Source: Microbacterium helvum
GTDB taxonomy: Bacteria > Actinomycetota > Actinomycetes > Actinomycetales > Microbacteriaceae
DNA: 64,000 bases
Direction: 5' to 3'
NCBI RefSeq assembly: GCF_014779795.1
Contig: NZ_JACXZS010000003.1
Coordinates: 248,001-312,000 of the forward strand
Under the pieces are notes generated by a model. It saw only the letters and a list, made by a program, of their open reading frames with translations. It was not told the origin of the DNA and did not search any database. Shown here piece by piece: positions 7,942-16,920 of the stretch. The position numbers were made by a program, and so were the translations under genes. Positions within the stretch are counted from its first letter, which is position 1, and every line of letters starts with the position of its first letter.

Positions 7942-9180
7942 ATGAACGACTTCGACCGCGCACCGCACATCCTCGTGTCGGGAGGCGGCATCGCCGGCCT
8001 CGCCCTGGCCCTGCAGCTCGTCCGCTCAGGCGTCCGGACCACCGTCGTGGAGCGCGCGGACGCGCCTCGCCCTGGCGGCCAGGCTGTCGACCTGCGTGGG
8101 GCGAGCCGCGAGGTCGCCGAGCGGATGGGCATCATGCCGGGCGTCGACCGCTTCCGCGTTCACGAAGAAGGCATGTCGTACGTCGACGGCGAGGGCAACG
8201 TCTTCGGCCGCATGTCGATGGCCGACTTCGACGGCGAGGGCGCGGTGGCCGAGATCGAGATCGCCCGCGGCGACCTCGCGCAGGTGCTGCTGGACGCGCT
8301 GCAGTCCGCCGCGGACGCCGCGCCCGGGCTGCTCGACCTGCGCTTCGGCGACCGGATCGTCGCCCTCACCCAGGACCCGACCGGCGTCGATGTCTCGTTC
8401 GAGCACGGCTACGAAGAGCGGTTCGATGTCGTGGTCGGCGCCGACGGCGTCCACTCGGCCACACGCCGGCTGGCGTTCGGGCCCGAAGAGCAGTTCGCCA
8501 CCTACCTCGGCGGGTACGCCGCGTTCTTCACGATGCCCACGCCCGCAGATCTCGAAGAGGGCTGGTTCGCCATGCGCTTCGTTCCGGGTGCGACGTTCGG
8601 CATCCGTCCCGACCGGGAACCCGCGACGTCCAAGGCCATCCTGACGTTCCGCATGGACCGCGATCCGTCCCTGCGCGGAGACCGTGCCGGGCAAGAAGCG
8701 CTGATCCGCGAACGCATCGCCGGCGCCGGCTGGCACGCCCCGGCGGTGCTCGAGGCGCTGGCTGCGGCATCCGATCTGTACTTCGACGAACTCGTGCGCA
8801 TCGACGTGCCCGACGTCGCGAACGGCCGCGTCGTGCTGCTCGGCGACGCCGCGTCGTGCGGGTCGCCCATGACCGGGCAGGGAACGGCGACCGCGCTCAT
8901 CGGCGCCTACCTGCTCGCCGCGCGGATCGCCGCGACACCGGACGACCTCACCGGTGCGCTGCGCCGGTATTCGGCCGACATCGCCCCGTTCGCCGAGACG
9001 GGCAAGCAGATCCCGGGCGGAGGCATCAAGCGCATGGTGCCCGCGACGCGGTTCGAAGCGGCCATGTCGCGCGCGCTGACCCGGGTGATGTTCTCGCGCG
9101 CGGCGCTGCCGCTCGTGCGCCGCATGTTCTCGGGTGGCACCTCGCTGCCTCTTCCCGAGGTCGCGGTGCCGGTGGCGTGA
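7942..9180 (+). CDS. FAD-dependent monooxygenase (PHBH/TetX-like)
   Basis: Class A flavoprotein hydroxylase of 412 residues. The N-terminal FAD-binding loop is SGGGIAGLALALQL, the mid-domain motif is VVGADGVHSATRR (DG motif for FAD/NADPH), and the second FAD motif is VVLLGDAASCGSPMTGQGT. Such enzymes insert oxygen into aromatic compounds or inactivate antibiotics such as tetracyclines and rifamycins; the substrate cannot be told here. ATG 7942 gives a 9-residue lead before the FAD sheet; ATG 7906 is possible but lies inside the operator. The divergent TetR suggests induction by a small molecule, perhaps a toxic one. A perfect 48-bp palindrome terminates transcription. Confidence 0.9.
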   Translation: MNDFDRAPHILVSGGGIAGLALALQLVRSGVRTTVVERADAPRPGGQAVDLRGASREVAERMGIMPGVDRFRVHEEGMSYVDGEGNVFGRMSMADFDGEGAVAEIEIARGDLAQVLLDALQSAADAAPGLLDLRFGDRIVALTQDPTGVDVSFEHGYEERFDVVVGADGVHSATRRLAFGPEEQFATYLGGYAAFFTMPTPADLEEGWFAMRFVPGATFGIRPDREPATSKAILTFRMDRDPSLRGDRAGQEALIRERIAGAGWHAPAVLEALAAASDLYFDELVRIDVPDVANGRVVLLGDAASCGSPMTGQGTATALIGAYLLAARIAATPDDLTGALRRYSADIAPFAETGKQIPGGGIKRMVPATRFEAAMSRALTRVMFSRAALPLVRRMFSGGTSLPLPEVAVPVA

Positions 9181-9188
9181 GGCGCGCT

Positions 9189-9236
9189 GGGCGGGTGGAG
9201 TGGATGCCGGGCGCCCGGCATCCACTCCACCCGCCC
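9189..9236. terminator. Perfect 48-bp palindrome, bidirectional terminator
   Basis: Arms 9189-9212 and 9213-9236 are exact complements (24 bp each). The centre contains TGGATGCCGGGC and its complement, i.e. an inverted pair of the over-represented heptamer GGATGCC. It lies between the convergent monooxygenase and GMC oxidoreductase genes. Confidence 0.85.
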
Positions 9237-9267
9237 GGGCACCCCGCGCCGGGCCGCGGGCGAATCC

Positions 9268-10953
9268 TCAGCGCCGGCCGAGCAGCAGGTCGGCGGCGAC
9301 CTCGCCGATCACGATCGCGGGGGCGTTCGTGTGGCCGCGGATCACCGTGGGCATGACCGACGCGTCCGCGACGCGCAGGCCAGAGACTCCGCGCACCCGC
9401 AGCTCGGGGTCGACGACGGACGCGTCGTCGGTGCCCATGCGCGCGGTGCCCACCGGGTGGTAGAGCGTGTGCGAGTAGCGGCGCATCGAGAGCTCGGCAC
9501 GCTCGGCGGGCGTCATGCTCTCACCGCCGGCGGGCTGCACCCACGTGCCCGTCGTGATGGTGCGCATCGCGTCGGTGTCGATGAGGCGCTCGCACTCGGC
9601 GAGGCCCGCGAGCATCGTCGCCGCGTCGACGCCCTCGGGGTCGGAGAGGTACGCCGGGTCGATCAGCGGTGCCGCCGCCGGATCCGCGGAGGCCAGCCGG
9701 ATCGTGCCGCGGCTGCGCGGCCGCAGCAGGATGGCGCCCACGGTCAGGCCGTGGCCGGGCGTCGGCACGAGTCCCTCACCGACGTACGGCACCGGGGCGA
9801 AGATGATCTCGATGTCGGGCAGGTCCGCGGGCGCGCCCGTCGCGTCGGCGACCGGCGTGCGCACGAACCCGTAGGCCTCGGCGACATTCGAGGTGAGCAT
9901 CCCTCTGCGCGCGGTGAGGTACTTCACGAGCTCGGCGGGCTTCTCGGCGTCGTACAGCGTTCCGCCGGGCGCGGCGGGCGCGAGACCGGCGACGAGGTGG
10001 TCCTGCAGGTTCGCGCCGACGCCGGGAGCATCGACGAGGACGCGGATGCCGTGCTCGGCGAGGTGCTCGGCCGGGCCGATGCCGCTCAGCATGAGCAGCT
10101 GCGGCGTGTTGATCGCGCCTCCTGAGAGGATCACCTCGCGGCGGGCACGCACCTGACGCGTGATCCCGCCGAGGTCGGCATACACGCCCGTCGCGCGCGG
10201 CGTCGAGCCGGGGTCCGTCGGCGCCTCGAACGTCACCCGCCGCACGTGCGCACCCGTCAGCACCCGCAGTCCGGCGCGGCCCTCGGCGGGGCGCAGGTAC
10301 GAGTCGGCGGTCGAGGCGCGGGCGCCGCGGTGCTCGCTCACCATGGTCTGGGAGAAGCCCTGGCCCGTCGGCAGGTTCGCGGGCGTGACGGCGTGACCCG
10401 CTTCGCGCGCAGCCGACAGGAATCTCGCCGTCTGCGGACGCGGATCGCGCTGGTGCTCGACGGGCTGCGCGCCGTCGGTGCCCTGCGTCGGATCCGCCGG
10501 GTCGGTCGTGCGCTCGACGCGGCGGAAGTAGGGGATCAGGGCGTCCCACGACCAGCCGGGGCCGGCAGCATCCGCCCACTCGTCGTAATCCGCGGCGAAC
10601 CCGCGGACCCACATCATCGCGTTCAGCGACGACGAGCCGCCGAGCGTCTTGCCGCGCGGCCAGTAGATCGTGCGACCCTCCAGCGCGGGCTGGGGAACAG
10701 TGTCGTAGTTCCAGTCGTATGCGCCGCGGAAGAGCTTCGAGAACGCGGCGGGAACGTGCAGCTCGAGCGCCTTGTCGGGTCCGCCGGCCTCCAGCAGCAG
10801 CACGGACACCGTCGGGTCCTCGCTGAGGCGGGCCGCCAGCGCGGCGCCCGCCGAGCCGGCGCCCACGACGACGTAGTCGGCCTCGAGCCCGTCGGCGCTG
10901 AATCCAACGCTCGCGGGTGGCCCGAACGCCGCGCCGCGGGAGCGGCGGCTCAT
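9268..10953 (-). CDS. GMC-family alcohol/choline dehydrogenase
   Basis: FAD-dependent glucose-methanol-choline oxidoreductase of 561 residues. The FAD loop is VVVGAGSAGAALAARLSE (from about residue 28), GMC signature 1 is in PRGKTLGGSSSLNAMMW, and signature 2 is GGAINTPQLLMLSGIGP. The catalytic His is in SHTLYHPVGTARMG and the second active-site position in RGHTNAPAI. It overlaps the preceding aldehyde dehydrogenase by 4 bp (ATGA), so the pair should oxidise an alcohol to an aldehyde and then to an acid. Choline to betaine is one option, but the dehydrogenase partner is not of the classical BetB type, so another alcohol is equally possible. Confidence 0.93.
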   Translation of the reverse strand: MSRRSRGAAFGPPASVGFSADGLEADYVVVGAGSAGAALAARLSEDPTVSVLLLEAGGPDKALELHVPAAFSKLFRGAYDWNYDTVPQPALEGRTIYWPRGKTLGGSSSLNAMMWVRGFAADYDEWADAAGPGWSWDALIPYFRRVERTTDPADPTQGTDGAQPVEHQRDPRPQTARFLSAAREAGHAVTPANLPTGQGFSQTMVSEHRGARASTADSYLRPAEGRAGLRVLTGAHVRRVTFEAPTDPGSTPRATGVYADLGGITRQVRARREVILSGGAINTPQLLMLSGIGPAEHLAEHGIRVLVDAPGVGANLQDHLVAGLAPAAPGGTLYDAEKPAELVKYLTARRGMLTSNVAEAYGFVRTPVADATGAPADLPDIEIIFAPVPYVGEGLVPTPGHGLTVGAILLRPRSRGTIRLASADPAAAPLIDPAYLSDPEGVDAATMLAGLAECERLIDTDAMRTITTGTWVQPAGGESMTPAERAELSMRRYSHTLYHPVGTARMGTDDASVVDPELRVRGVSGLRVADASVMPTVIRGHTNAPAIVIGEVAADLLLGRR

Positions 10954-12740
10954 GCCTGCATGGCCTTGGTGAGCGTCGCGACGAGGCCGGGCAGCTTGCC
11001 GTCCACGAGGTAGCGGGTGAGTCCGGCGCTCACCTCGGCTCCGGTGCGCGAGCTCACGAACCACGGCGGCGTCGGCAGAATCGTGCCCTTCGACAGGCTC
11101 AGGAGCCGGAGTTTGTCGCCCACCGACCGCGGGAACGGCCGGAACGGCCCGCGCGCGACCGACCGCTCGACCCGGTCGAGCAGCAGCGCGTTGTGCACGA
11201 CGCCGATGCCGCTCGACACGTCGGCGAGCGTCGCACCCGGGTAGCCGCCCCAGGTCAGGCGCGCGGTGAGGAAGTTGAAGGCCGTCCACGTGTTGATCGC
11301 GATGTCGCCGTACCGCAGCTCGGCGATGGCCCGCTCGAAGCCGTCGCCGAGCGCCGCCTCGGTCGCGGGATCGATGAGGACGTTGGCGCCGAGGGTGCCG
11401 GTGAGCTTGTCGTTCGCGTGGGCGACGGCCGCGTCGAGGAACTCCTGCCCCGTGCCGCCCAGCTCGACGACCCCGAGGATCGGCGCGAAGTACTCGATCG
11501 TCTCGACGGGCGCCGGGTCGTCACCGTCCTTGACCTCGACGATCGCGCGGGTGTGGTCGGCGCTCCACGCCGCGTCGGGATAGCTGGATGCCGCGGCCCC
11601 GAGCCGCTCGTCGCTGCGGGGGTACCACACCGGGCGTTCCGGGGCAGCGGCATAGGCCTCGTGCAGCCGGTGGAGGAACTCGGCGCGCTGCGGCCAGTCG
11701 GAGCTCACGATGACGACCTGGCCGGCGATGCAGTTGTGTCCGGCGTTGACGAGACGCATCGTGGCGACGTGCTCGGCCTGGTACTTCAGATCGGCGGCCG
11801 ACCACGCGCCCGGCACGACGATGATGGGCGAGACGCCGCCGAGCTCGGCCGTGATCGGCACCTTGAGCTTCGGGGTCTCTCGGCCGCCGGCATCCGGACC
11901 CCAGACGATCGCGTCGAACGTCGCGGCCGACCCGGTGATGTGGACGTGCACCAGGCGCGGGTGCGAGGTGAGATACGCGCCGGTCGCGGCGCCGCCGCGC
12001 ACGATCCGCACGAAGCCGGGCTCGATGAGCGGCGCGAGCGCACGCTCGAACACCGGCACGAGCGAGTCCTGCGTCGGGTTGACCTTGAGCAGTGCCACGC
12101 GGTTGTGCGCGAACAGCTCGTACAGCACGTCGGCGACCGGGATCGAGGTGACGTTGCCGGCGCCGAGGACGAGCCCGACGCCGCCCGGCTGCGTGGGGGT
12201 CAGCTGACCGAGCCCCGCTTCGCGGCGTGCCTCGGCGGCGGTCACACCCGGCTCGAACCACACCTCGCCCGTGAAGCCCGACAGCAGGAACTTCTCGGTG
12301 CCGTTCAGCGGGAACGTGTGCGCGCGCAGGCGTCCGCCCGGAGCCTGATCGAGCTTCACGCCGTCGAGCGGATTCTTGCCGATGGCCAGCGCCTCGAGCG
12401 TCTCGCGCAGCGCGTCGAGCAGCCCGATCACCGCGTAGGGTCCGCCGAGCCATTCCTCGCCCGACAGCGCGTGGCCCGGCTCCAGGCCCTTCGACATCGT
12501 GGCCGCGTCTGCCCACTCCTGCGCGACCGTGCCGACGGCGTCGCGCACGCGCCCGAGCAGCCGAGCGCGCTGGTCGAGCGTGAGGGCCGCCCACACGCGC
12601 GAGCCCTCTTCGAGCCGGTCGATGTCGGCGTCGAGGGCGGCGCGCTCTTCGTCGGGCAGGGTCGCGCCGGTGCCGGCGGCGGCCTTCTTGGTGCGCGGCT
12701 TCGCGGGGGTTTTCGCGGCGGCCGAGGAGGTGGGGGACAT
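10950..12740 (-). CDS. Aldehyde dehydrogenase family protein
   Basis: NAD(P)-dependent aldehyde oxidation; 596 residues, about 100 longer than typical enzymes. Residues 1-30 are a Lys/Ala/Pro-rich extension (AAAKTPAKPRTKKAAAG), followed by the ALDH fold with the general base E299 in ITAELGGVSPI and the nucleophile C337 in NAGHNCIAGQ. The C-terminal third is longer than usual and ends in a helical segment (PWFVSSRTGAE onward). The start ATG 12740 has an AGGAGA ribosome site 5 nt away. First gene of a two-gene operon with the GMC oxidoreductase. The basic N-terminus may bind membranes or nucleic acid, or only be a flexible tag. Confidence 0.9.
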   Translation of the reverse strand: MSPTSSAAAKTPAKPRTKKAAAGTGATLPDEERAALDADIDRLEEGSRVWAALTLDQRARLLGRVRDAVGTVAQEWADAATMSKGLEPGHALSGEEWLGGPYAVIGLLDALRETLEALAIGKNPLDGVKLDQAPGGRLRAHTFPLNGTEKFLLSGFTGEVWFEPGVTAAEARREAGLGQLTPTQPGGVGLVLGAGNVTSIPVADVLYELFAHNRVALLKVNPTQDSLVPVFERALAPLIEPGFVRIVRGGAATGAYLTSHPRLVHVHITGSAATFDAIVWGPDAGGRETPKLKVPITAELGGVSPIIVVPGAWSAADLKYQAEHVATMRLVNAGHNCIAGQVVIVSSDWPQRAEFLHRLHEAYAAAPERPVWYPRSDERLGAAASSYPDAAWSADHTRAIVEVKDGDDPAPVETIEYFAPILGVVELGGTGQEFLDAAVAHANDKLTGTLGANVLIDPATEAALGDGFERAIAELRYGDIAINTWTAFNFLTARLTWGGYPGATLADVSSGIGVVHNALLLDRVERSVARGPFRPFPRSVGDKLRLLSLSKGTILPTPPWFVSSRTGAEVSAGLTRYLVDGKLPGLVATLTKAMQA

Positions 12741-12860
12741 GTGCTCTCCTTCGAACTCGTGCCCGGAACTCGGGTCGGGTGAGTCCGTCACCGGGCATCC
12801 TACGTCACCCGATACAGGCGGCGGCACTCAGTTCCCGCCTCGCTGCGACTCGATCCCACG

Positions 12861-12997
12861 CTGTTCCGCGGTCACTTTCGGTCCTCTTCCGCCCCGCGAC
12901 CCGCGACTCGTGACTGCGGAGCAGAGAGGCGTTCTGTTCCGCAGTCACTTTCGGTGCGCGTCCGACCCGCGCCGCGCAGAAGCCGACTGCGGAGCAG
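12861..12997. repeat. Intergenic repeat cluster with TCCGCAGTCA kernel
   Basis: Direct copies of a 22-bp unit at 12861-12882 and 12934-12955 (one mismatch) alternate with inverted partial copies (GTGACTGCGGAGCAG) at 12910-12924 and 12985-12997, so the segment can fold into two hairpins. The same kernel forms the repeat at 20823-20974. The gap 12741-13028 has no gene. Confidence 0.8.
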
Positions 12998-13028
12998 CGT
13001 TGGAGGGCGGATGCCGCCACCCGGCCGG

Positions 13029-14420
13029 TCAGGCCGGGTCGATGTCGGCGCGACGCAGCGGATACCGCGCGAGCGTCACGAGGCTCAGCGCGATCAGGGC
13101 TGCGGGTACGAGGCTGAAGCTGACGACGATGCCTGTGACGGCGGCATCCGGCTGTTCGACGACCTGACCCGCCGCACGCGAGACGTACCCCGTCATCGCC
13201 AGGATCAGCGACAGCGTCGTCGCGCCGAGCGCGAAGCCGACCGTCTCGCCGGCGGTCCACACGCCGCTGAACGATCCCGCCTGGCCGGCCCCGTTGCTGC
13301 GCTCGTCGTGAGAGATCACGTCGGGGAGCATCGCCATCGGCAGCGACTGCATGCCGGCGTAGGCGATGCCCGCGAGGCCGACGGGCACGTAGATCCAGTC
13401 GCCCGGCACCCACAGCACGCCGAGGATCGACAGCGCCGCGACCCCGAACACGACGCTCGCGATCGCGAAGGTGCGCTCCTTGCCGATGCGGCGGGCGGCG
13501 ACGCCCCACCCAGGTGCGGCCAGCAGCGCCGGCGCGATGAGCGCGACGAACAGCAGCTCGACCGCGGCCTCCGAGTGCAGCACCCAGGTCGCGACATACT
13601 GGGCTCCGGCGAGCATGAGCCCGGTCGCGAGCGCCTGCAGCACGAACGTGCCCAGCAGCAGCCGGAACGGCCGGCTGCGGCGCAGGGCCCGGATGCCGGC
13701 GGCATAGTGCTCGCGGATCCCGGGGTTCCCGGCGACAGGGGCAGGGCCCGCCGGTGCCGAGACGCTGCGTCGGGCGACGGTCGTGGCGACCAGCATCCCG
13801 AGCCCGATGACGATGCCGCACACGACGCCCATCACGAGGTACCCGACGACCGGATCGTCTGAGACGCGGCGCAGCGCGGGTCCGCCCGCGCCGAACAGCA
13901 GGATCGCGAGCGTCAGCACGACCACGCGCCACGTGAGCAGCCGCGTGCGTTCGTCGTAGCGCGGCGTGAGCTCGGCCGGGAGCGCGATGTACGGCACCTG
14001 GAACAGGCTGAACGCGGTCGCCGTGAGCGTGAAGGCCAGCAGCACCCAGATGCCCGCCGCGACCGGTCCGAGCGCAGGCGGGACGGCGAACGTCAGCGCG
14101 AACAGCAGCGGCAGGGCGCAGGCGCCGATGAGCATGAGACGGCGCCGGCTGGCGTGGCGGGCGAGATCGCGGTCGGTGAGAGCGCCGATCACCGGGTCGA
14201 TGACGACGTCCCACACCTTGGCGATCGTGATGACGGCGCCGGCCGCGAGCGCCGCCACTCCGAGCGAGTCGGTGAGGTAGTAGGTCAGCACCAGGCCCGG
14301 CAGCGTGGCGAAGCCGCCCGTGCCGAGCGACCCGGTCGCGTAGCGCGCGATCGTGCCCGCGCCGAGGCGGGAAGAAATGGATGCCGCGGCCTCGGGCGCC
14401 GCGGGAGCCTCATTGCCCAT
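13029..14420 (-). CDS. MFS transporter of the GPH (MelB-like) sugar symporter family
   Basis: 463 residues with about 12 predicted membrane helices in the inner membrane. The GPH hallmark is visible early: VWDVVIDPVIGALTDRDLARHASRR combines the DxxxDPxxG cation/sugar motif with the loop 2-3 motif. A second hallmark-like loop is SLPMAMLPDVISHDE. Members carry sugars or glycosides with H+ or Na+; the substrate is unknown. ATG 14420 is 6 nt after a TACACT hexamer, so it is probably leaderless and monocistronic. It is flanked by intergenic repeats on both sides. Confidence 0.9.
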   Translation of the reverse strand: MGNEAPAAPEAAASISSRLGAGTIARYATGSLGTGGFATLPGLVLTYYLTDSLGVAALAAGAVITIAKVWDVVIDPVIGALTDRDLARHASRRRLMLIGACALPLLFALTFAVPPALGPVAAGIWVLLAFTLTATAFSLFQVPYIALPAELTPRYDERTRLLTWRVVVLTLAILLFGAGGPALRRVSDDPVVGYLVMGVVCGIVIGLGMLVATTVARRSVSAPAGPAPVAGNPGIREHYAAGIRALRRSRPFRLLLGTFVLQALATGLMLAGAQYVATWVLHSEAAVELLFVALIAPALLAAPGWGVAARRIGKERTFAIASVVFGVAALSILGVLWVPGDWIYVPVGLAGIAYAGMQSLPMAMLPDVISHDERSNGAGQAGSFSGVWTAGETVGFALGATTLSLILAMTGYVSRAAGQVVEQPDAAVTGIVVSFSLVPAALIALSLVTLARYPLRRADIDPA

Positions 14421-14426
14421 CGCGCC

Positions 14427-14432
14427 AGTGTA
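14427..14432 (-). promoter_or_regulatory. Leaderless -10 element of the GPH transporter (TACACT)
   Basis: TANNNT hexamer ending 6 nt before ATG 14420. Confidence 0.6.
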
Positions 14433-14507
14433 GGTGGCCGCGGACGCTGCTCGCGCACGCGCTTCGTCTCGCGGGCGACGCACGGGCTTCTCGAGAGCGT
14501 CTCACCA

Positions 14508-14594
14508 CGTTTCGTCTGCGCTCGTTCCTCGCTCCGCTCAACGACCGGCGACCCCACCATCCGCTCGTTGAGCGAGCGCCAGCGAGTCGAAACG
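14508..14594. repeat. Inverted pair of the CGTTGAGCG...GACGAAACG repeat
   Basis: One copy in minus orientation (14508-14546) faces one in plus orientation (14562-14594), with a 15-bp loop. It lies between the GPH transporter and kynU genes; nothing else is visible in this gap. Confidence 0.85.
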
Positions 14595-14639
14595 CCGCAC
14601 GCCGCCCATCGGACCCAGCCACGCTCGCGCCGGCGGGAC

Positions 14640-15956
14640 TCAGCCCTCCGCGCGCACCGCGGCCTCGACCGCGCGCAGCCCCTCGAGGGTCTCGGCGAAC
14701 GAGGTCGACAGCGGCGACAGCCCGATGCGCAGTCCGCCGGGATCGCGGTAGTCGGGGATGACGTCCTGCGCCCACAGCCGCGCCGTGACCGCACGCATCG
14801 CGGGGTGCGACAGCGTCACATGCCCGCCGCGCTCGGCGGCATCGCGCGGTGACGCGACGGCGACGCCGTGCGGGGCGAGCAGCGCATCGGCCACCCGCAC
14901 GGCGAACGACGTCAGCGCCACGGACTTCTCGCGCACGGCCTCGATGCCGACCTCGTCGAGCAGCTCCAGAGTGTCCTGCATCGCCAGCATCCCGACGACG
15001 GGCGGCGTGCCCGAGAGGAACCGCCGCATCCCCGCCGCCGGCTCGTACGCCGGGCCCATCGCGAACACATCGGCCGCACCCATCCAGCCCTGGATGGGCT
15101 GGGCGAGGCGGTCCTGCAGACGTGCTGCGACGTACGCGAACGCCGGCGACCCCGGACCTCCGTTGAGGTACTTGTAGGTGCATCCGACCGCGAGGTCGAA
15201 GTCCCATGCGTCGGCCTGCACCGGCACGGAGCCGGCGGAGTGGCAGAGGTCCCACACGATGACCGCGCCGGCCTCGTGCGCGATGCGCGTCAGGGCGGCG
15301 GCATCCGCGAGATACCCGGAGCGGTACGCGACGTGCGACAGCAACACGACCGCGGTCGACGGGCCGACGGCGGCGCGCAGGCTCTCGGCATCGACCCCCC
15401 GGTCGAGCGAGACTGGGCCCACGCGCCCCGGGGCTCCGCGCGACGCGTCAGCGGCGTGTGGAGTGGGCGTGGGGACCACCCACCGCACGCGCCCACCACG
15501 TTCGGCGGCGATGCCCTCCACGAGATAGCGGTCCGTCGGGAAGTTGTCGCGGTCCACCACGATCTCGACGCGTGCCGGGTCGGCGGCGTGCGCCGAGTCG
15601 AACGCCGCGCGCACCAGCTTGTACAGCAGCACCGTGGTGGAGTCGCCGATCACGGTCTGCCCGGCTGCCGCGCCGAGGGCGGTGCGGCCGAGGGCGTCGC
15701 CGATGTCGAACGGCAGCTGCATCCACGACTCGTCCCAGCCGCGGATGAGGCGTCCGCCCCATTCGTCGCGCGCGAACCGCTGCAGGCGGTCGACCGACGC
15801 GCGCAGCGGCCGGCCGAGCGAATTGCCGTCGAAGTACACGAGCGACGTGTCGGCGCCGACGAACCTGTCGCGGTATGTCCGCAGCGGGTCGGCCTGATCG
15901 AGAGTGGATGCCTCGTCCGCGAGGGTCTCGACGGCTGCGGCGTCAGCGCTCGTCAT
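14640..15956 (-). CDS. kynU: Kynureninase
   Basis: PLP enzyme cleaving kynurenine to anthranilate and alanine, cytoplasmic. 438 residues; motifs include YFDGNSLGRP (substrate loop), the PLP-phosphate region GDSTTVLLYKL, the ring-stacking/Asp segment IVWDLCHSAG and the Schiff-base lysine in VGCTYKYLNGGPGSP. Length and motifs match the family. It is the last gene of the operon and overlaps the amidohydrolase by 14 bp. Together with kynA and the amidohydrolase it makes anthranilate from tryptophan. No genes for 3-hydroxykynurenine or quinolinate synthesis are nearby, so anthranilate is probably the end-point here. Confidence 0.96.
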   Translation of the reverse strand: MTSADAAAVETLADEASTLDQADPLRTYRDRFVGADTSLVYFDGNSLGRPLRASVDRLQRFARDEWGGRLIRGWDESWMQLPFDIGDALGRTALGAAAGQTVIGDSTTVLLYKLVRAAFDSAHAADPARVEIVVDRDNFPTDRYLVEGIAAERGGRVRWVVPTPTPHAADASRGAPGRVGPVSLDRGVDAESLRAAVGPSTAVVLLSHVAYRSGYLADAAALTRIAHEAGAVIVWDLCHSAGSVPVQADAWDFDLAVGCTYKYLNGGPGSPAFAYVAARLQDRLAQPIQGWMGAADVFAMGPAYEPAAGMRRFLSGTPPVVGMLAMQDTLELLDEVGIEAVREKSVALTSFAVRVADALLAPHGVAVASPRDAAERGGHVTLSHPAMRAVTARLWAQDVIPDYRDPGGLRIGLSPLSTSFAETLEGLRAVEAAVRAEG

Positions 15957-16920
15957 GGATGAGCTCCTCGGTGGGGACGACGGTCGCGCCGCGCAGCCAC
16001 TCGGCGACATCGTCGAGGTCGGTGGGCGGGTCGCCCGCGATGAAGGTGGACACCCCGCTCGGCGGTGCGGCGGCCGGCCATGGGTCCGCCATGGCGGTGA
16101 TCAGTGCGACGCCGCGCACTCCCGCACTGTCGAGCTCGGCGATCTCTTCGGGCACGACGCCGACCGGGCGTTGCCCGTTGCCGAGGTCGGTGCCGTACAG
16201 CACGCGCCCGCCCGCGGCCGCGAAAGCCGCCAGGTTGGCGCGCGCCGCGTCGGCGGCCGCAGGGTCGTCGTGGATGGCGAGCGTCGAGATCCACACCTGT
16301 CCGGTGGCGACGGCCCGCACGATGACTGCGCGATCGACGATGCCGCTGAACGGCGTGTGCGCGAAGGCGTCGACGCCCGCGTCGGCCGCGAGCCGCGGCA
16401 TTCCTTCGCCTTCGGCGTGGGCGACCACCGGCAGTCCGCGCTCGTGCGCCGTGGCGATGACGGCGGCGAGGGTGGCGGCGTCGGGTACCGGGCCCGTCGT
16501 GCTGTTGAGCGCGACCTTGATGACGGACGCGCCGAACGATGCCTGTTCGTCCACCGCGGTCGCAGCACCCCCGGCGACACCCGGATGGGCAGACGGGTCG
16601 GTGATCTCGCGCACCACCGCGGGCGGTGCCCATGAACGCTCCGACGGGTAGCCGCCCGGTGCGGTGAGGAAGGCGCCGGCATATGCCACTCGCGGGATGC
16701 CGTGCGGGTCGCGCTGCGCGAGCGCGAGCGGGTCGCCGCCGAGATCGAGCACGGCGGCGATGCCGCCGGCCGCGAGCGACGTCTCGTCGATGAGGTGCAG
16801 GTGCACGTGGTGGTCGGTGAACGGGGGCAGCGACACCCCGTGCTCGCCGGTGATGGCGCGTCGGCAGAATGCGGCGTCGGGCCCGAGCAGGTCGCGCAGC
16901 GCGAAGGGATCCCGGGTCAT
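15943..16920 (-). CDS. Amidohydrolase-superfamily enzyme in the kyn operon (candidate N-formylkynurenine formamidase)
   Basis: 325 residues with the metal-dependent TIM-barrel amidohydrolase pattern complete: H38 and H40 in TDHHVHLHL, K135 in SVIKVALNS (carbamylated bridge in binuclear members), H168 in VVAHAEG, H188 in DAFAHTPFS, and D245 in LYGTDLGNG. It lies between kynA (1-bp overlap) and kynU (14-bp overlap), exactly where the formamidase step belongs, and neither a KynB cyclase-type enzyme nor an alpha/beta-hydrolase formamidase is in the window. Context therefore predicts hydrolysis of N-formyl-L-kynurenine. That role is inference: the chemistry (amide hydrolysis) fits, but this family is not one of the textbook formamidases. 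Confidence 0.85.
   Translation of the reverse strand: MTRDPFALRDLLGPDAAFCRRAITGEHGVSLPPFTDHHVHLHLIDETSLAAGGIAAVLDLGGDPLALAQRDPHGIPRVAYAGAFLTAPGGYPSERSWAPPAVVREITDPSAHPGVAGGAATAVDEQASFGASVIKVALNSTTGPVPDAATLAAVIATAHERGLPVVAHAEGEGMPRLAADAGVDAFAHTPFSGIVDRAVIVRAVATGQVWISTLAIHDDPAAADAARANLAAFAAAGGRVLYGTDLGNGQRPVGVVPEEIAELDSAGVRGVALITAMADPWPAAAPPSGVSTFIAGDPPTDLDDVAEWLRGATVVPTEELIHDER

Noticed and set aside
9268..12740. GMC oxidoreductase and aldehyde dehydrogenase called betA-betB (choline to betaine)
   Set aside because: The dehydrogenase is about 100 residues longer and not of the BetB type, and no choline transporter or BetI regulator is adjacent.
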